The translations under genes and the position numbers were made by a program. A stretch of 64,000 nucleotides of DNA, from the NCBI RefSeq assembly GCF_000524195.1, contig NW_020170477.1, positions 135,487 to 199,486 of the forward strand, given 5' to 3'. This document shows positions 13,786 through 24,200 of the stretch, piece by piece. Source of the stretch: Echinococcus granulosus. Lineage: Eukaryota; Platyhelminthes; Cestoda; Cyclophyllidea; Taeniidae. The notes below the pieces were generated by a model, which saw only the letters and a list, made by a program, of their open reading frames with translations, had not been told where the DNA came from and did not search any database. Each line of letters begins with the position of its first letter. Positions within the stretch are counted from its first letter, which is position 1.

Positions 13786-14136
13786 AACCTCTGTGTTTGG
13801 TGGGGAGTTAACGAGTGGGTTAACGTAGAGTCAACGAACTATGCGTCGCCTTTTGGGTACAATAGGACTCCCAGGGCTCCTATTGGATATCCAAAGAGAT
13901 TGAAAAGGCCGAAGCCTTTTGATGCTAAAAACTCCGAGTATTACGCTCCTCGTTTGCCGAATCCTCCGCCTCTCAGGTTTGGTGCGCGAAGCTACGTAGC
14001 GGGTATTGATGTAACTTACACACCCTTTCTAGAACCGGACACGAATGCGTTCATTCATTTAAGAGGCGATTACATTGTACTAGGCGTTACCATTGGTACT
14101 ATCCGCAAGAGACTGCCTTTGTATTGCATTGGATGA
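13786..14136 (+). CDS. Orphan open frame, possible exon, unknown product
   Basis: A stop-free frame of about 116 codons without an ATG, ending in TGA at 14134-14136. The translation looks protein-like rather than random: Pro/Tyr/Arg-rich with YPKRLKRPKPFDAKNSEYY, then PNPPPLRFGARSY, then a hydrophobic C-terminus. The KR dibasic site and an RFG that could be amidated recall neuropeptide precursors, but there is no signal peptide in this exon and the RFG is followed by A-R rather than by a dibasic site. It could be an exon joined to an unseen upstream exon, a fossil of a mobile element, or chance. Confidence 0.25.
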   Translation, partial: NLCVWWGVNEWVNVESTNYASPFGYNRTPRAPIGYPKRLKRPKPFDAKNSEYYAPRLPNPPPLRFGARSYVAGIDVTYTPFLEPDTNAFIHLRGDYIVLGVTIGTIRKRLPLYCIG

Positions 14137-15535
14137 CATTTGAGATTATTTTCGAAAAATACTTCTATTTTTGCCATGGGCAGCGAAGTAGAGAACTAAA
14201 GCCACCGCTGCCAAAATAAAAAATGAAATAAACCATTTTGGCTTTCAAAGGAGATAGCTGAAAAGGCGATGAAGAGTGGTCCACAGAGCCAAACTTCTAG
14301 TGGATTTCAACTAGTCCTATTTTAAGATGTCATTGTTCGTTCATTTAAAATAATTAGCCCTATTACCTTAAATGTCAAAGTAATCAAATTCGTGGCAATT
14401 GTTCATACGAGTAGTGGGTGCTTACTACTTCGCAATTTATTCTCATCTTGATGAGGCCCTGAGGATATTATTTTAGAATAAGTTACAGCCACTATTTATC
14501 ATCTGCAAGCTGTGATTGCTAATAAGGAGGTCAAAGCGATAGAAATATTCACGACGGAGTAGCGTCTTATCAGTAAATGCAATTTCAATGCCTCTTCAAA
14601 GTGATGCAGTAGTAAATCTCATCCTAATCCGACCAGAGTATATGGGTCTGCATTTCGTGTTCATACACGGCTGCGAGATTTTGAGATAACTCCAGCAGGG
14701 TGGATCAGACGCCAGGGCGCTCTCACTCGTGGGGCTGACGGCGATCAAGGCGACAGATGATTTGTGGAATCGAACCTATCCGCACTGACCTGAGGGTTTG
14801 CGAATGGCCCCACCAGTTTACGTGGGTCATTTCTTACTAATGCCCTAGTCTTACTACTAAACAAACTGGTTAGCTTGCAACTACTGTCGTTTGGTTCTTG
14901 AATGGCCGTGAGTTGCATAAGCAAAAAGTTCCTTTTGAGCCTTTTCAAATGGTCTAAACTTTACGCTGTTAAGCTTCAAGTACAGCGCAGTCTTGGGCAC
15001 TCACGACTATTTATCATAAGGACTAGAAAACTAGGGTTCCATAAACCTGATCTCATTCGCGAGATTAGAATGACTTTTAACAACCGGCTAGCGGTATCAG
15101 GTGCCGAAAATGTTTTAAATGAATGCCATGAATTTAAAGTCAAGTTAGGCTACAATTAAAGGGATTCATTTCACTTTATTGTCACTCAGCACTTCACAAA
15201 AAAGCCTTCCAAAATGCACCCATCCACCGGAGAATGTTGCTTTGAAACAACGAAAACATTTCTCACAAAACAAATTAACAATACTAAAGCAATGGGGAAC
15301 GCATCTCTCATATTACTTTGGGTAGCGTGTAGGTAAAGAATAGCCATTTCTCACAATTCAAGCAAGTGATTTATCGTGGATTCATTACACTGGCATGCAG
15401 ATGGAACCTGTTTCCTCAACTTACTACATAAAAGTGGTAGTAACGGATTTAGCTTTTCTCTCTTTCTGTTCTGTTTTCACACCCGTAGAACGAACGGATT
15501 GGTTAGAGGAGAACATTTTTACTTCATAAGTCTTG

Positions 15536-16624
15536 TGTTGCACCACGGCACATCCCTGAAGATAAAAGCAAACATAATACTAGGGAGAAATATGCATTGT
15601 CAACATACGAAAGGGCCGCGCGGCTATTGGCATGGACCGGAGGTCAGCCCACCCTGCGAGGGTACAATTACGTAGCACCTGGCTGGTCCTTTTACTAAAA
15701 CCAAGAGTTAAACAAACGGTGAAAGTATTAAATAGACCCCCTCGTCTTCTGCACGTCGTCCTCAGCGACTCTCTTAGTCAAACTCCCACTTCAGCCAGCA
15801 CAACGTAAGCAGTGCTGTATGGTGAATGTCCAGCAGCCAATCGTGTCAATAATCGAATTTCTATGCGACTGGGATGGTACTTGACTGCAACGTCATTGAG
15901 CTGTCTTGGCAATTCTGCTGAATCTAGAGTTTCGCCCTGTATGGCAACTGTGTTGGGGGAACGGGGAATGCGGTGGCCATCACGCGTGTCGAAGGGACAT
16001 TGATCCAAAAGTGGAGTCATGTGACATAGGACGGGATTTAACATAATTCCGTGGTGGTAAGGTTTCGTGTCTATTCCTCCTTACCACTTTGCTCTCACCT
16101 CAGTACCGCCCAACCATAACTATCCGGGTTCTATCCAGCCAGCAGGGAAATGGAGGAAGTATTGCAAATTTACATAATTGATGTCTTCATATAGGAACAG
16201 TGGACGGCTACATAACGATCCTTTTTGAATGATCCACGGCCACAGATTGGTGTCGCTTCAGTTATTAAAAACAGTCCTGCATAACATGGGACTGGAGTAG
16301 ATACCGAATGTGGACGTCAAATTCTCAGCACTTCTCTTACGGGGCATCATTTCATCCAACCGCAACATATGCACTTCTTCCAACTGACAAAGGTTTATCA
16401 CCCAGCAGTAGAAATAAGGCTATATGCCCTTCAGCGTCGAATTCGCTTTCTGCGTCCACCATTGTAGCACCCCGGGACTTGCCTGAATATGTATTGTTGA
16501 CCTACAGCAAGGCATGCAGCTACTGGCATAGCCCAGAGGCCAGCCCAACCGGGGAATGCACAAGGGCGAGGGGTCTAAGTGGCTCCTTTAACAAAACAGT
16601 TAAACAAACGACCAACGTATTGCA
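15536..16624 (-). mobile_element. TRIM-like non-coding LTR element, full length, minus orientation
   Basis: Two direct repeats of about 160-200 bases (about 15536-15735 and 16465-16624) flank about 730 bases without an open reading frame. Read on the minus strand, the element starts TGCAATACG and ends GGTGCAACA. Just inside the 5' LTR lies a TGGTGGACGCAGAAAGCG primer-site-like block shared with other copies. The immediate 4-base flanks (CTTG/GTTG) match at three positions, consistent with an aged target duplication. With no gag or pol, it must rely on another element for movement. Confidence 0.7.
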
Positions 16625-17300
16625 GTTGTCTATGTGTACAGGAAATCGAAGCTGTTAGGGGTGGGATATCCTTTCCCCCTCCGGGGTCAATGGCATCGAC
16701 GCAGCCACGGAGTCCGCAAATACGCTGATGTGTGCTGGCAGAAATAATCACTTTGTGGAGCGTTCAACCCATTTGCTGACACAGAATGCTACAGTTTTCC
16801 TATCCCCACTGAAAACTATCATGAATTTCACAAATACCCATTCCTTACTTCTTAAAGTTACCAGTTGACCTAAACATGTTAGGGAATGGGAGCGTGCTGG
16901 AGAAGCATACAAGCACACCTTTGAAGGATATTTGACACTTACTCTAGCGTGGGATCTTTGTTGCCACTAAATTACTAGTCACGCTAGGGTTCACGAAAGT
17001 GCTCCACTTTAAAATAGACTTGATTATTTAGCACTTAAGATTTCAACTTTTCTTTGAGCAATCTGGCTTGCTACAACTTTAAAGAAGATAGGAAATATAA
17101 GACATAACGCATATCCATTATCTGACGCAAACCAATCAGTTTATTTCTCAATTTTTCATTCCGACTAATTGCGTGCCACTTCCCTATTTGGATCAAGAAG
17201 GTTAAACAAATGGGTAGCTGACACGACAGCACTAGATTCACACTCGATATGGGAACCATTGCCAATTATTGAGCCACTTTGTAGCTTTCATTCGATGTAT
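16625..17300. other. Spacer between two LTR elements
   Basis: About 680 bases of AT-rich sequence between oppositely oriented elements. No gene or motif recognised. Confidence 0.5.
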
Positions 17301-18373
17301 TGCAATACGATGGTGGTTTATTCCCCTGTATTGGTGAGGCGCCACTTTTGACTTGGCCTTTGTACCCCACCGGGTGAGCTGGCCTTCGGGCCATGCCAGT
17401 AGCCTAAACACCTTCTCTGTGTTAAATATATGTTCTGCCCTAGTAGTGTGTCTTCTTCCTTCTTTAGGGAAGTCTCAGGACGCTACATTGGTGGCAGCGG
17501 AAAACGAACCCGATCCCAAAGGACATCTATCCTGACTTTCACTGCTGCGTGATAGACCTTAGCGGAGCGAATGGTGATGACCCCAAACAGAAGGGTTAAA
17601 GTTGACGTCTACCTTTGGCATCCATCCCAGTCCCGTGTTCTGCAGGGAAGCCATTAATAACTGAAGCGACACTAGCCGTGAACCATCTGGAAGTTTCGTT
17701 ACAGACTTCCCCTACAGTACTTGCATTAAGCTGTTAATAAAGTGAATTCACGACATCTCCCCCATCTCCTTACTGGCTGAATAGAGCCTGGGCAGCTCTA
17801 GAGGGGGAACAACGTGACAAGGAGGAACAGACGCAAAACCATTTCCCCATGGACCTGTATTCAATCCCGTCCTTCCTTGCACAAATCTGCTTTTAAGCCA
17901 GTGTTCCTACATCTATCTATGGACACGCATGATGGCCGGCACAATTCTCTGTCCCTGAATCAAGTTCCCAAACCGGAGGAAACTGCGGATTCAGTCAAAC
18001 TGCCAAGAGGGATCAGTGAAAATGTGGCAGAGTGTCTCCTCATTTGTACGCGAATTTGATGACTGGCGCGGCCGGCTCGTGGGTCTTTCCTTGAAGCACC
18101 GACTACGTTGTGGTGGCTGGCAGGGGAGGTCAACCAGGGGAGGGGGGGGTGCCGAGGACGACGCTCAAAAGAGGAGGGAAGCTAGGTAGTAAGATGGATG
18201 TTTATCCCTCGGTATCGGCGAGGAGCCACTTTTGACTTGGCCCTTGTACCCCACTGGGTGGGCTGCCCTTCGGGCCATGCCAATAGCCCAAATACCTTCT
18301 CTGTGCTGAATACGCATATTCTGCCCGAGTGGTATATCTTCTTTTGTCTTCATGGGAGTCTCGGGACGCCTCA
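17301..18373 (+). mobile_element. TRIM-like non-coding LTR element, full length, best-preserved copy
   Basis: The 5' LTR (17301-17487, 187 bp) starts TGCAATACG and ends GGACGCTACA. The 3' LTR (about 18185-18373) repeats it. TTGGTGGCAGCGG follows the 5' LTR directly and could pair with a tRNA 3' end reading GCTGCCACCA, so it is a likely primer-binding site. A purine-rich tract AAAAGAGGAGGGAAGC lies just before the 3' LTR, as a polypurine tract should. The 700-base interior has no coding frame. Flanks GTAT/GTAC suggest a 4-base target duplication with one change. I know from the literature that TRIM elements occur in taeniid tapeworms; assignment of this copy to that family is inference. Confidence 0.8.
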
Positions 18374-18857
18374 GTACATTTTGACTTATTGTCGGAAGTT
18401 TACAAAAGCTAAAAACCTTCCAGAATTTGCCTCTTTCTTCTAAAAGGACATTGGTTTGGTGTATTGTACTGCCTATTATAGATCCATGAAAACAGTGCCA
18501 TTAGCTAGAAAAGAGGCAATGTGGCAACCATCCAGACGACTGAAATAAGATCAATTATTCTTGTTAAAAAACTAAAAATATTCTGGCAATAATTTTGCTG
18601 AAATTAAGTGAATGAAACATTTTTTGAAAATGCTCTGATTCCATGCCCGTGTAATCTTTATGAAAATTAACCTTAGGTGATAATTTGAGGTTTTAGCCTA
18701 AAGTTAATTATTGCCATGTTATGATTAAAATTAATTGCACTATATATCATCATTAGTAGAAATAGTTTGCGAACTGGAAAGAGCCAGTAAAAAGTCTGGG
18801 CGTTTTGGAAACCCGCCCTTGTAAAGTTATCCCGTCTACGTGGTGCTGCGTTGCAGA
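18374..18857. other. 5' flank of SAR1
   Basis: AT-rich and presumably contains the SAR1 promoter. A TTGCAG lies directly before AATG at the start codon (18858), so the first exon may begin there by cis- or trans-splicing. Confidence 0.4.
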
Positions 18858-19492
18858 ATGAATTTCCTTAATGATTGGTTTATTTCCCCGTTCGCGAAGA
18901 TTTTAAATTACCTTGGATTGTATCAGAAAAGCGGTAAACTAGTTTTTTTGGGTTTGGACAATGCTGGCAAAACCACTCTTTTACATCGCCTCAAGGATGA
19001 TCGGTACGGAACTCATAATCCTACGCTTCACGCCACATGCGAGGAACTTACAATTGCAGGCATGAAGTTCACAACCTACGATCTCGGTGGTCATGAGCAG
19101 GCACGTAAGGTGTGGCACTCGTACATTCCCGCTGTGGACGGGATTGTTTTTATTGTCGATGCCAGTGAGAGTGAGCGGTAAGAAAATCTTTATGATGAAC
19201 TTATTTTTCAAGTTTCAATGAAGCTAAAGTTGAACTGGATAGTCTTATTATGGATCAACAGGTTGCTAACGCACCGATTCTCGTCCTGGGAAACAAAATT
19301 GATGTGCCATCTGCCGTCAGTGAGGCAGTCCTAAGAAGTCACCTGGGCTTGGATGGACAGGTAACCGGAAAAGGAATAGTTCCCAGAGAGCACATTGCTA
19401 GTGGACGTCCTATGGAAATTTATATGTGCAGTATTCTTAAACGGCAAGGATATGGTGATGCTTTTAAGTGGTTGGCTCAATATCTTGACTGA
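18858..19492 (+). CDS. SAR1: SAR1, COPII coat-initiating small GTPase
   Basis: SAR1 is the GTPase that inserts its N-terminal helix into the ER membrane and recruits Sec23/24 to start COPII vesicles. Exons 18858-19177 and 19213-19492 encode 199 residues, close to the usual 193-198. The chosen ATG gives [12 protein letters not shown], the expected amphipathic N-terminus. An upstream ATG-less extension of six codons is in frame but has no counterpart in the family. Visible motifs are the P-loop GLDNAGKT (about residues 32-39), switch I threonine in NPTLHAT, switch II DLGGHEQ with the catalytic His at 79, NKID for guanine specificity and the family signature [10 protein letters not shown] near the C-terminus. 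There is no lipidation signal, as expected for SAR1. The gene converges on the SHP2-type gene. A single 35-base intron interrupts it. Confidence 0.96.
19178..19212 (+). other. 35-base intron in SAR1
   Basis: GTAAGA...TTTTTCAAG between ESE and [12 protein letters not shown], with an Arg codon split by it. Removing it restores the expected SAR1 sequence; reading through gives an immediate stop. Confidence 0.93.
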
Positions 19493-19702
19493 TTTTCTTT
19501 TGTTTTGGCAAAGACGGATTATGTACCCAACAGGCTTTTTTATTTGATCTCAAATGCATACGATCGCTTACCACTTCCGGGGATGTACATCAACGTTAAA
19601 TAGCAGCCTGCTGTTCTTCATTACTTGTATTACCCATAAATATGACAAATTCTCCCCATGTATTCGCTCTCGGTGGTCTTGCCATTATTCCATGTCTCCC
19701 GG

Positions 19703-19708
19703 AATAAA
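19703..19708 (+). promoter_or_regulatory. Candidate SAR1 polyadenylation signal
   Basis: AATAAA 211 bases after the SAR1 stop codon, the first canonical hexamer downstream. Confidence 0.55.
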
Positions 19709-21229
19709 TTTTGCTAATACTTGGTTAGAGTGAAGTTCTATGCTTCGAGGCGCCCAAATGCTGAATTTCTTTGATGAATGAGAGCTGGACCGTGATATTG
19801 CCATCGTGTTTACGTTTTACTCCTGCGTAGTTCCTCCTGTTTCGTTAATACTCTACTTTTATCGGGAATCGTTTTATTGCACCTATTAGTTGATAGATTA
19901 ACGCAGCTTTAGGTTACATTCTTTCGCACACCTGCGGCATGTTTAAACCAATATTTATCATTTCTACTGAACCCACTTGTGTGCTGGTCAACTCCGCTGT
20001 AGTTGTCACCAGCGTGATCCTTACTCAGACCCTAATAAGACTTTGAAATGTCACCAATGTCACTTTGACTACCAGACCTGTTACGAAAGCGAGTGGTTCC
20101 CAGCAAAATCCAGAAATTAACGTGTTATTATCATCTTTAGTATTGCTTAGGCATTGACTTTCTTACCATTGCAGTTACAATTGGTTAAAATTTTTAACCT
20201 GTGAAGCATTTGAATCACACGGTTTAATTCGTAATTCATCATGACATTTTAATTCATCAAATGCGTTAGCCATATCTCCCCCCTTTGATTCTGTCGTAAC
20301 TGTATTTGCTCATTTTCGCTGGATGGGTTCTTCCGTCATTATTTTGGGAGGATGCGCATTGCTACTTAAGATGCTGTTAGTAGCGTACCCAAGATTTCGT
20401 TGGTTCCTCAACTTCTTGAAGTCCCGTGGGTTCTGCATGTTACAGCGCACTGGAGAACTTTGGCCACAGAGGCACACTTTGATTTACCAATATTACCCCA
20501 AAAGTTTACTAGTACATCAATGGAACTTCATTTCAACGACTAGCTGATCAATTCGCCTTGAACACTTAACATGCTAGGCGCAATGGTCAAGGCACATTTA
20601 CCTAAGCTCAATTTTTAGCGATATTATCGTAACTTCAAGGGATATTCCGATAATGTGGAGTTCATTTATGAACTCATTTTAAGTGTCAATTCCAGGGCTG
20701 CTCAGTGGAGTTACTATTGAACCTTAACGCTTTGTGAGTCACACTCACTGGGGTTAAACATCAACAGGCGACTCTGATGGTATTCATAACATTGAAGCAC
20801 AACCCGTGATTGAACGAGGTCATTAATCAACATCACGACGGAATAAATTAAGATAATTAGGTTATTTAAGGGGGATCACGAGCAGAAGTTCGGATTTATT
20901 TCACCAATTGCATCTTTGAGTGTGATTGTCTCATGTTAGCCACAGCAATCAGCCCTTTGTTTATTCTCAAATACACAAAAAAAACTTAAAAATCGGAAAT
21001 CAAGTGTCAGTTAATTACCCTACCCTTATGAAAATGTGATTTGTGTGATGAGAACGTGAAGATCAGGAAGAAAACTAGGGGATGGGTAAAATACATTTTA
21101 ATGTCAATCTCATTGTTTAGAGGGCGACAATTTCTGCTAGTAGGAGAGGCAGGAGGAGAGGACAGAAGGAAGTGTTATCTTATTTGGATTTGGTTGTGTG
21201 TGTGTGATAAATGTAGAAGGCTAGGCATT
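19709..21229. other. Spacer between convergent SAR1 and SHP2-type genes
   Basis: No gene recognised. A minus-strand AATAAA at 20960-20965 is about 265 bases past the SHP2-type stop and could be its polyadenylation signal. Confidence 0.45.
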
Positions 21230-24200
21230 TTAGTGCTCTGCGTTCGCGTAGATGGATTTGGCGTACGACGGTGCAACACAGAGATCTGATTTACACGGAA
21301 ACGAGCCGCTCTTGGCGAAGTGTGGTGAGGTGGAGGAAAGTCTACTGTCCACTGGGGAGGTAGAATCGGGTCGTTGGGTTTGCATCAGATCTGCCGGTGC
21401 TTGATTTATGTTTGTGTAGTCCACACCGAGGGGCTGAAGCTCCTAAACCAATGCGCCAACACATACAAACGCATCGAGAGAGGATGCAATTTCAAATGGC
21501 ACAAAACTGTGGCAACTAGCCAAGCAAGCGGCTAACACTACCGGTGTTATTTGCTTGTATTTTTGGTAACAAATAGGCTTTGGGGTTAGCAGATAGGCAG
21601 GGTATGACGAACATAGGTTTTTCAGAACATAATCTAGGAGACTTGAACGCGCCTTTACGCCGCGAAATTAGTAAACAGGAAGCTTGGGGACTGTTTCCCT
21701 TCTGATGCTTATTTGATTTGGACAGGAATCATTCAGCTTCTGTTTTCCAAATCCACTGATTTTCAAGTGATCAAGTAGAAATTAAACTAATATTGCATCT
21801 GGTCACACGCTCGTCACTCATCATTGCTCAATCGGATCAGCCACATGACCCGATTCTAAGTAGAGCATCACCAGATAGAGAGCTATCAAACGTATCTGAG
21901 TACTTTGAAGTACATTGTTTGCGCAGTGAAAGTCCTATTTGAAAGCAAACTTCTGGGAGACATTGATCAGTGGTGTACTTTTACAAATCGAGGACCAACA
22001 ACAACAGCAACAACAATGAAATTGCCAAGCAATACTCACGTTATGCAATTGAAGCCGCTGTGAGAGAGTGGAGACAAAGTTTTGCACAGCCTTATAGATA
22101 AAACGATACTGTGTTTCTATCTGCACCATACCGGAACGCTGCTCTCGTACAGCCTGCACAGTGCGCGAGATGTCGATGTCACACTGCAGACCATAACGTT
22201 TGATGTAGTTGATGAGCATGTCAATCACAATGAAGGTACCACTTCGGCCAATTCCTGCACTACAATGCACCACCATTGGACCACATTCCGTGAGACTCTC
22301 CTGGCAAGAATAACAACAATACCTTGCTTTAATCTTTAAGGTCTTTGATGATGCGACTACCATGCTGGTGGCTCGGAATTATCCTACAGAGCCTTCGGGG
22401 GTAGCCCGGGTGTTGTATAACCAATGCCTTGTTAAAATACCCTTTAATGGCAAGTGATAGATCTAATCCGAGAATCGGCTGATGTGAGGGGGCGATTGTT
22501 TATCAGTGGTTCGCGCACATAAATTGCGAACCGAAGCCATGTTTGCCAAAGTTTATGCCGACTGTCAACGGTATACAATGCTGGGGAAAATTTAGGCCGT
22601 ACGGACGAGTGTCTAGGTTACTATTTTTATTCCAAAGCATCATGTGCCATCTCTGGGCGTTGTGACTTCCATACACCTATGGAAGTGCATCCGAGTGAAA
22701 TACAGTGGCATGAGTGATCGGGAGGGTTAAAAATCTCCACTTTAATCGAATTACGCGCGTAGCCATCTGACCTAAGGGTCAGACCGGTAGGCTGTCAAGA
22801 ATACTGATTTTCTGCTGTCTAGAACATAGATAAAATGCGTTTCCAATGGATCGAATAAACAGTCAGAAAGTAAAGGTAATTGCACGCTAAAAACCTCCGT
22901 GTAGAGAATGGCGCCTATGGTATTTTGGAACTACTGCGACCTGGTTTCCACACTTTTATCCTTGCGCTTAGATTTGTAACAGCAAATGCAGACAAGGCGG
23001 TAATTGGCCACGCCTGAAATGGGCCATGTGGCTAGTTGTCTGCCTAGTTGGCCAGTCGGCCGTCTTATTGGGTGTGGGGATTACCAGTCCAAAGCGAAGG
23101 TGGCTGCAAGGACTAATAGTAATGGCGTCCTGTGAGCAGGTGTGGAAATGCCATAAATTCGTCGCGGCATATGCAAGTGGTTATGTTTACAAGTTGATAC
23201 AGAACACCATTTCAACTAATAACTTCTCAATGTCAAGGTAGTTTGCACCATAATTGTGCTGTGTTCTGCGACTTCTTTCAAAGCTTAAGTGAAAGAGGCG
23301 ACTCACCATGCGCTTGGAAATGTCAAACATGAAGTTAAGCACACAGGAAGGATCAGCAGGTGTTCCGTGGTCAGGCCAGGCATGAAATTGGTAGTGGTAC
23401 ACCACGAAGCCCCTGGCGTCACCACTACCGTTGTTGGCCTTACCACTACTGCTGTTGGCAGCAGGATAATCACGAGACAGATGGAGCTCACGCAGGGTGT
23501 ACGTCTCCAAGTTCTGCTCCGCAAGGTGGCAAACTCGCAGTGTTCCACCGTAGCTGGACAAATCCAGAGTAGGATGTGTCAGTGTTGGCCAATACCTCGA
23601 GCACTTGTTCTGCACAAAACCAGGTAAACGAAACGGTTAGAGTCAACTAGACTTCGAGGCAAAAAAATCGAGTGAAAGCTGTGGTTTACGAGGTCCACAA
23701 TCAAGTAAAAATAGCCAAAACCAAAGCGATTTTCCAACCATGATTTGACATTTTTCATAATTAAGTTTAATTTTCATTACAAAAGAACAGTCCAAAGTGC
23801 ATGCACAAATCACAATAAAGTCTTTTAATTCTCTCCAGGCAAACGTGAAGCTAGCAACACATTTTGCGACAGCAAACTTCCGCCACCGCTTATGCGAGCA
23901 TAACTTCAATCCATCAACTCCATGAACACATTGAGTTTGAAAGGGGACAGGAGCAAATGTCCGCCGATAGAGTGAAAGTGACACCACGTTGTGGACACCA
24001 GTAGGTTAATTAGAGCTTTCACATATTCCGCTCACCAAATGATGAAAATTGCCAAAGGGTATTCTATTGATGCTAATCTATTTGCTGCTTGCAAACGCCT
24101 ACAACTTATGGTGACTTTAAAGACAACAACTCCAAATGAACCTACTTCAAAGGGCCATGCCCAACTTTGCTGATTCGATGCTGCGCTGTGGAAGACCGCA

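Larger units (their letters stand above)
13255..15535. other. Spacer upstream of the large unknown gene
   Basis: Presumably holds the promoter of the minus-strand gene. A GT-rich tract (about 13370-13440) and an orphan open frame (13786-14136) are described separately. Otherwise I see nothing in it. Confidence 0.5.

Noticed and set aside
17814..18353. Short frames within LTR elements (also near 16308, 46139 and 54178)
   Set aside because: Different frames are open in different copies and none is conserved between copies, so the elements are non-coding.
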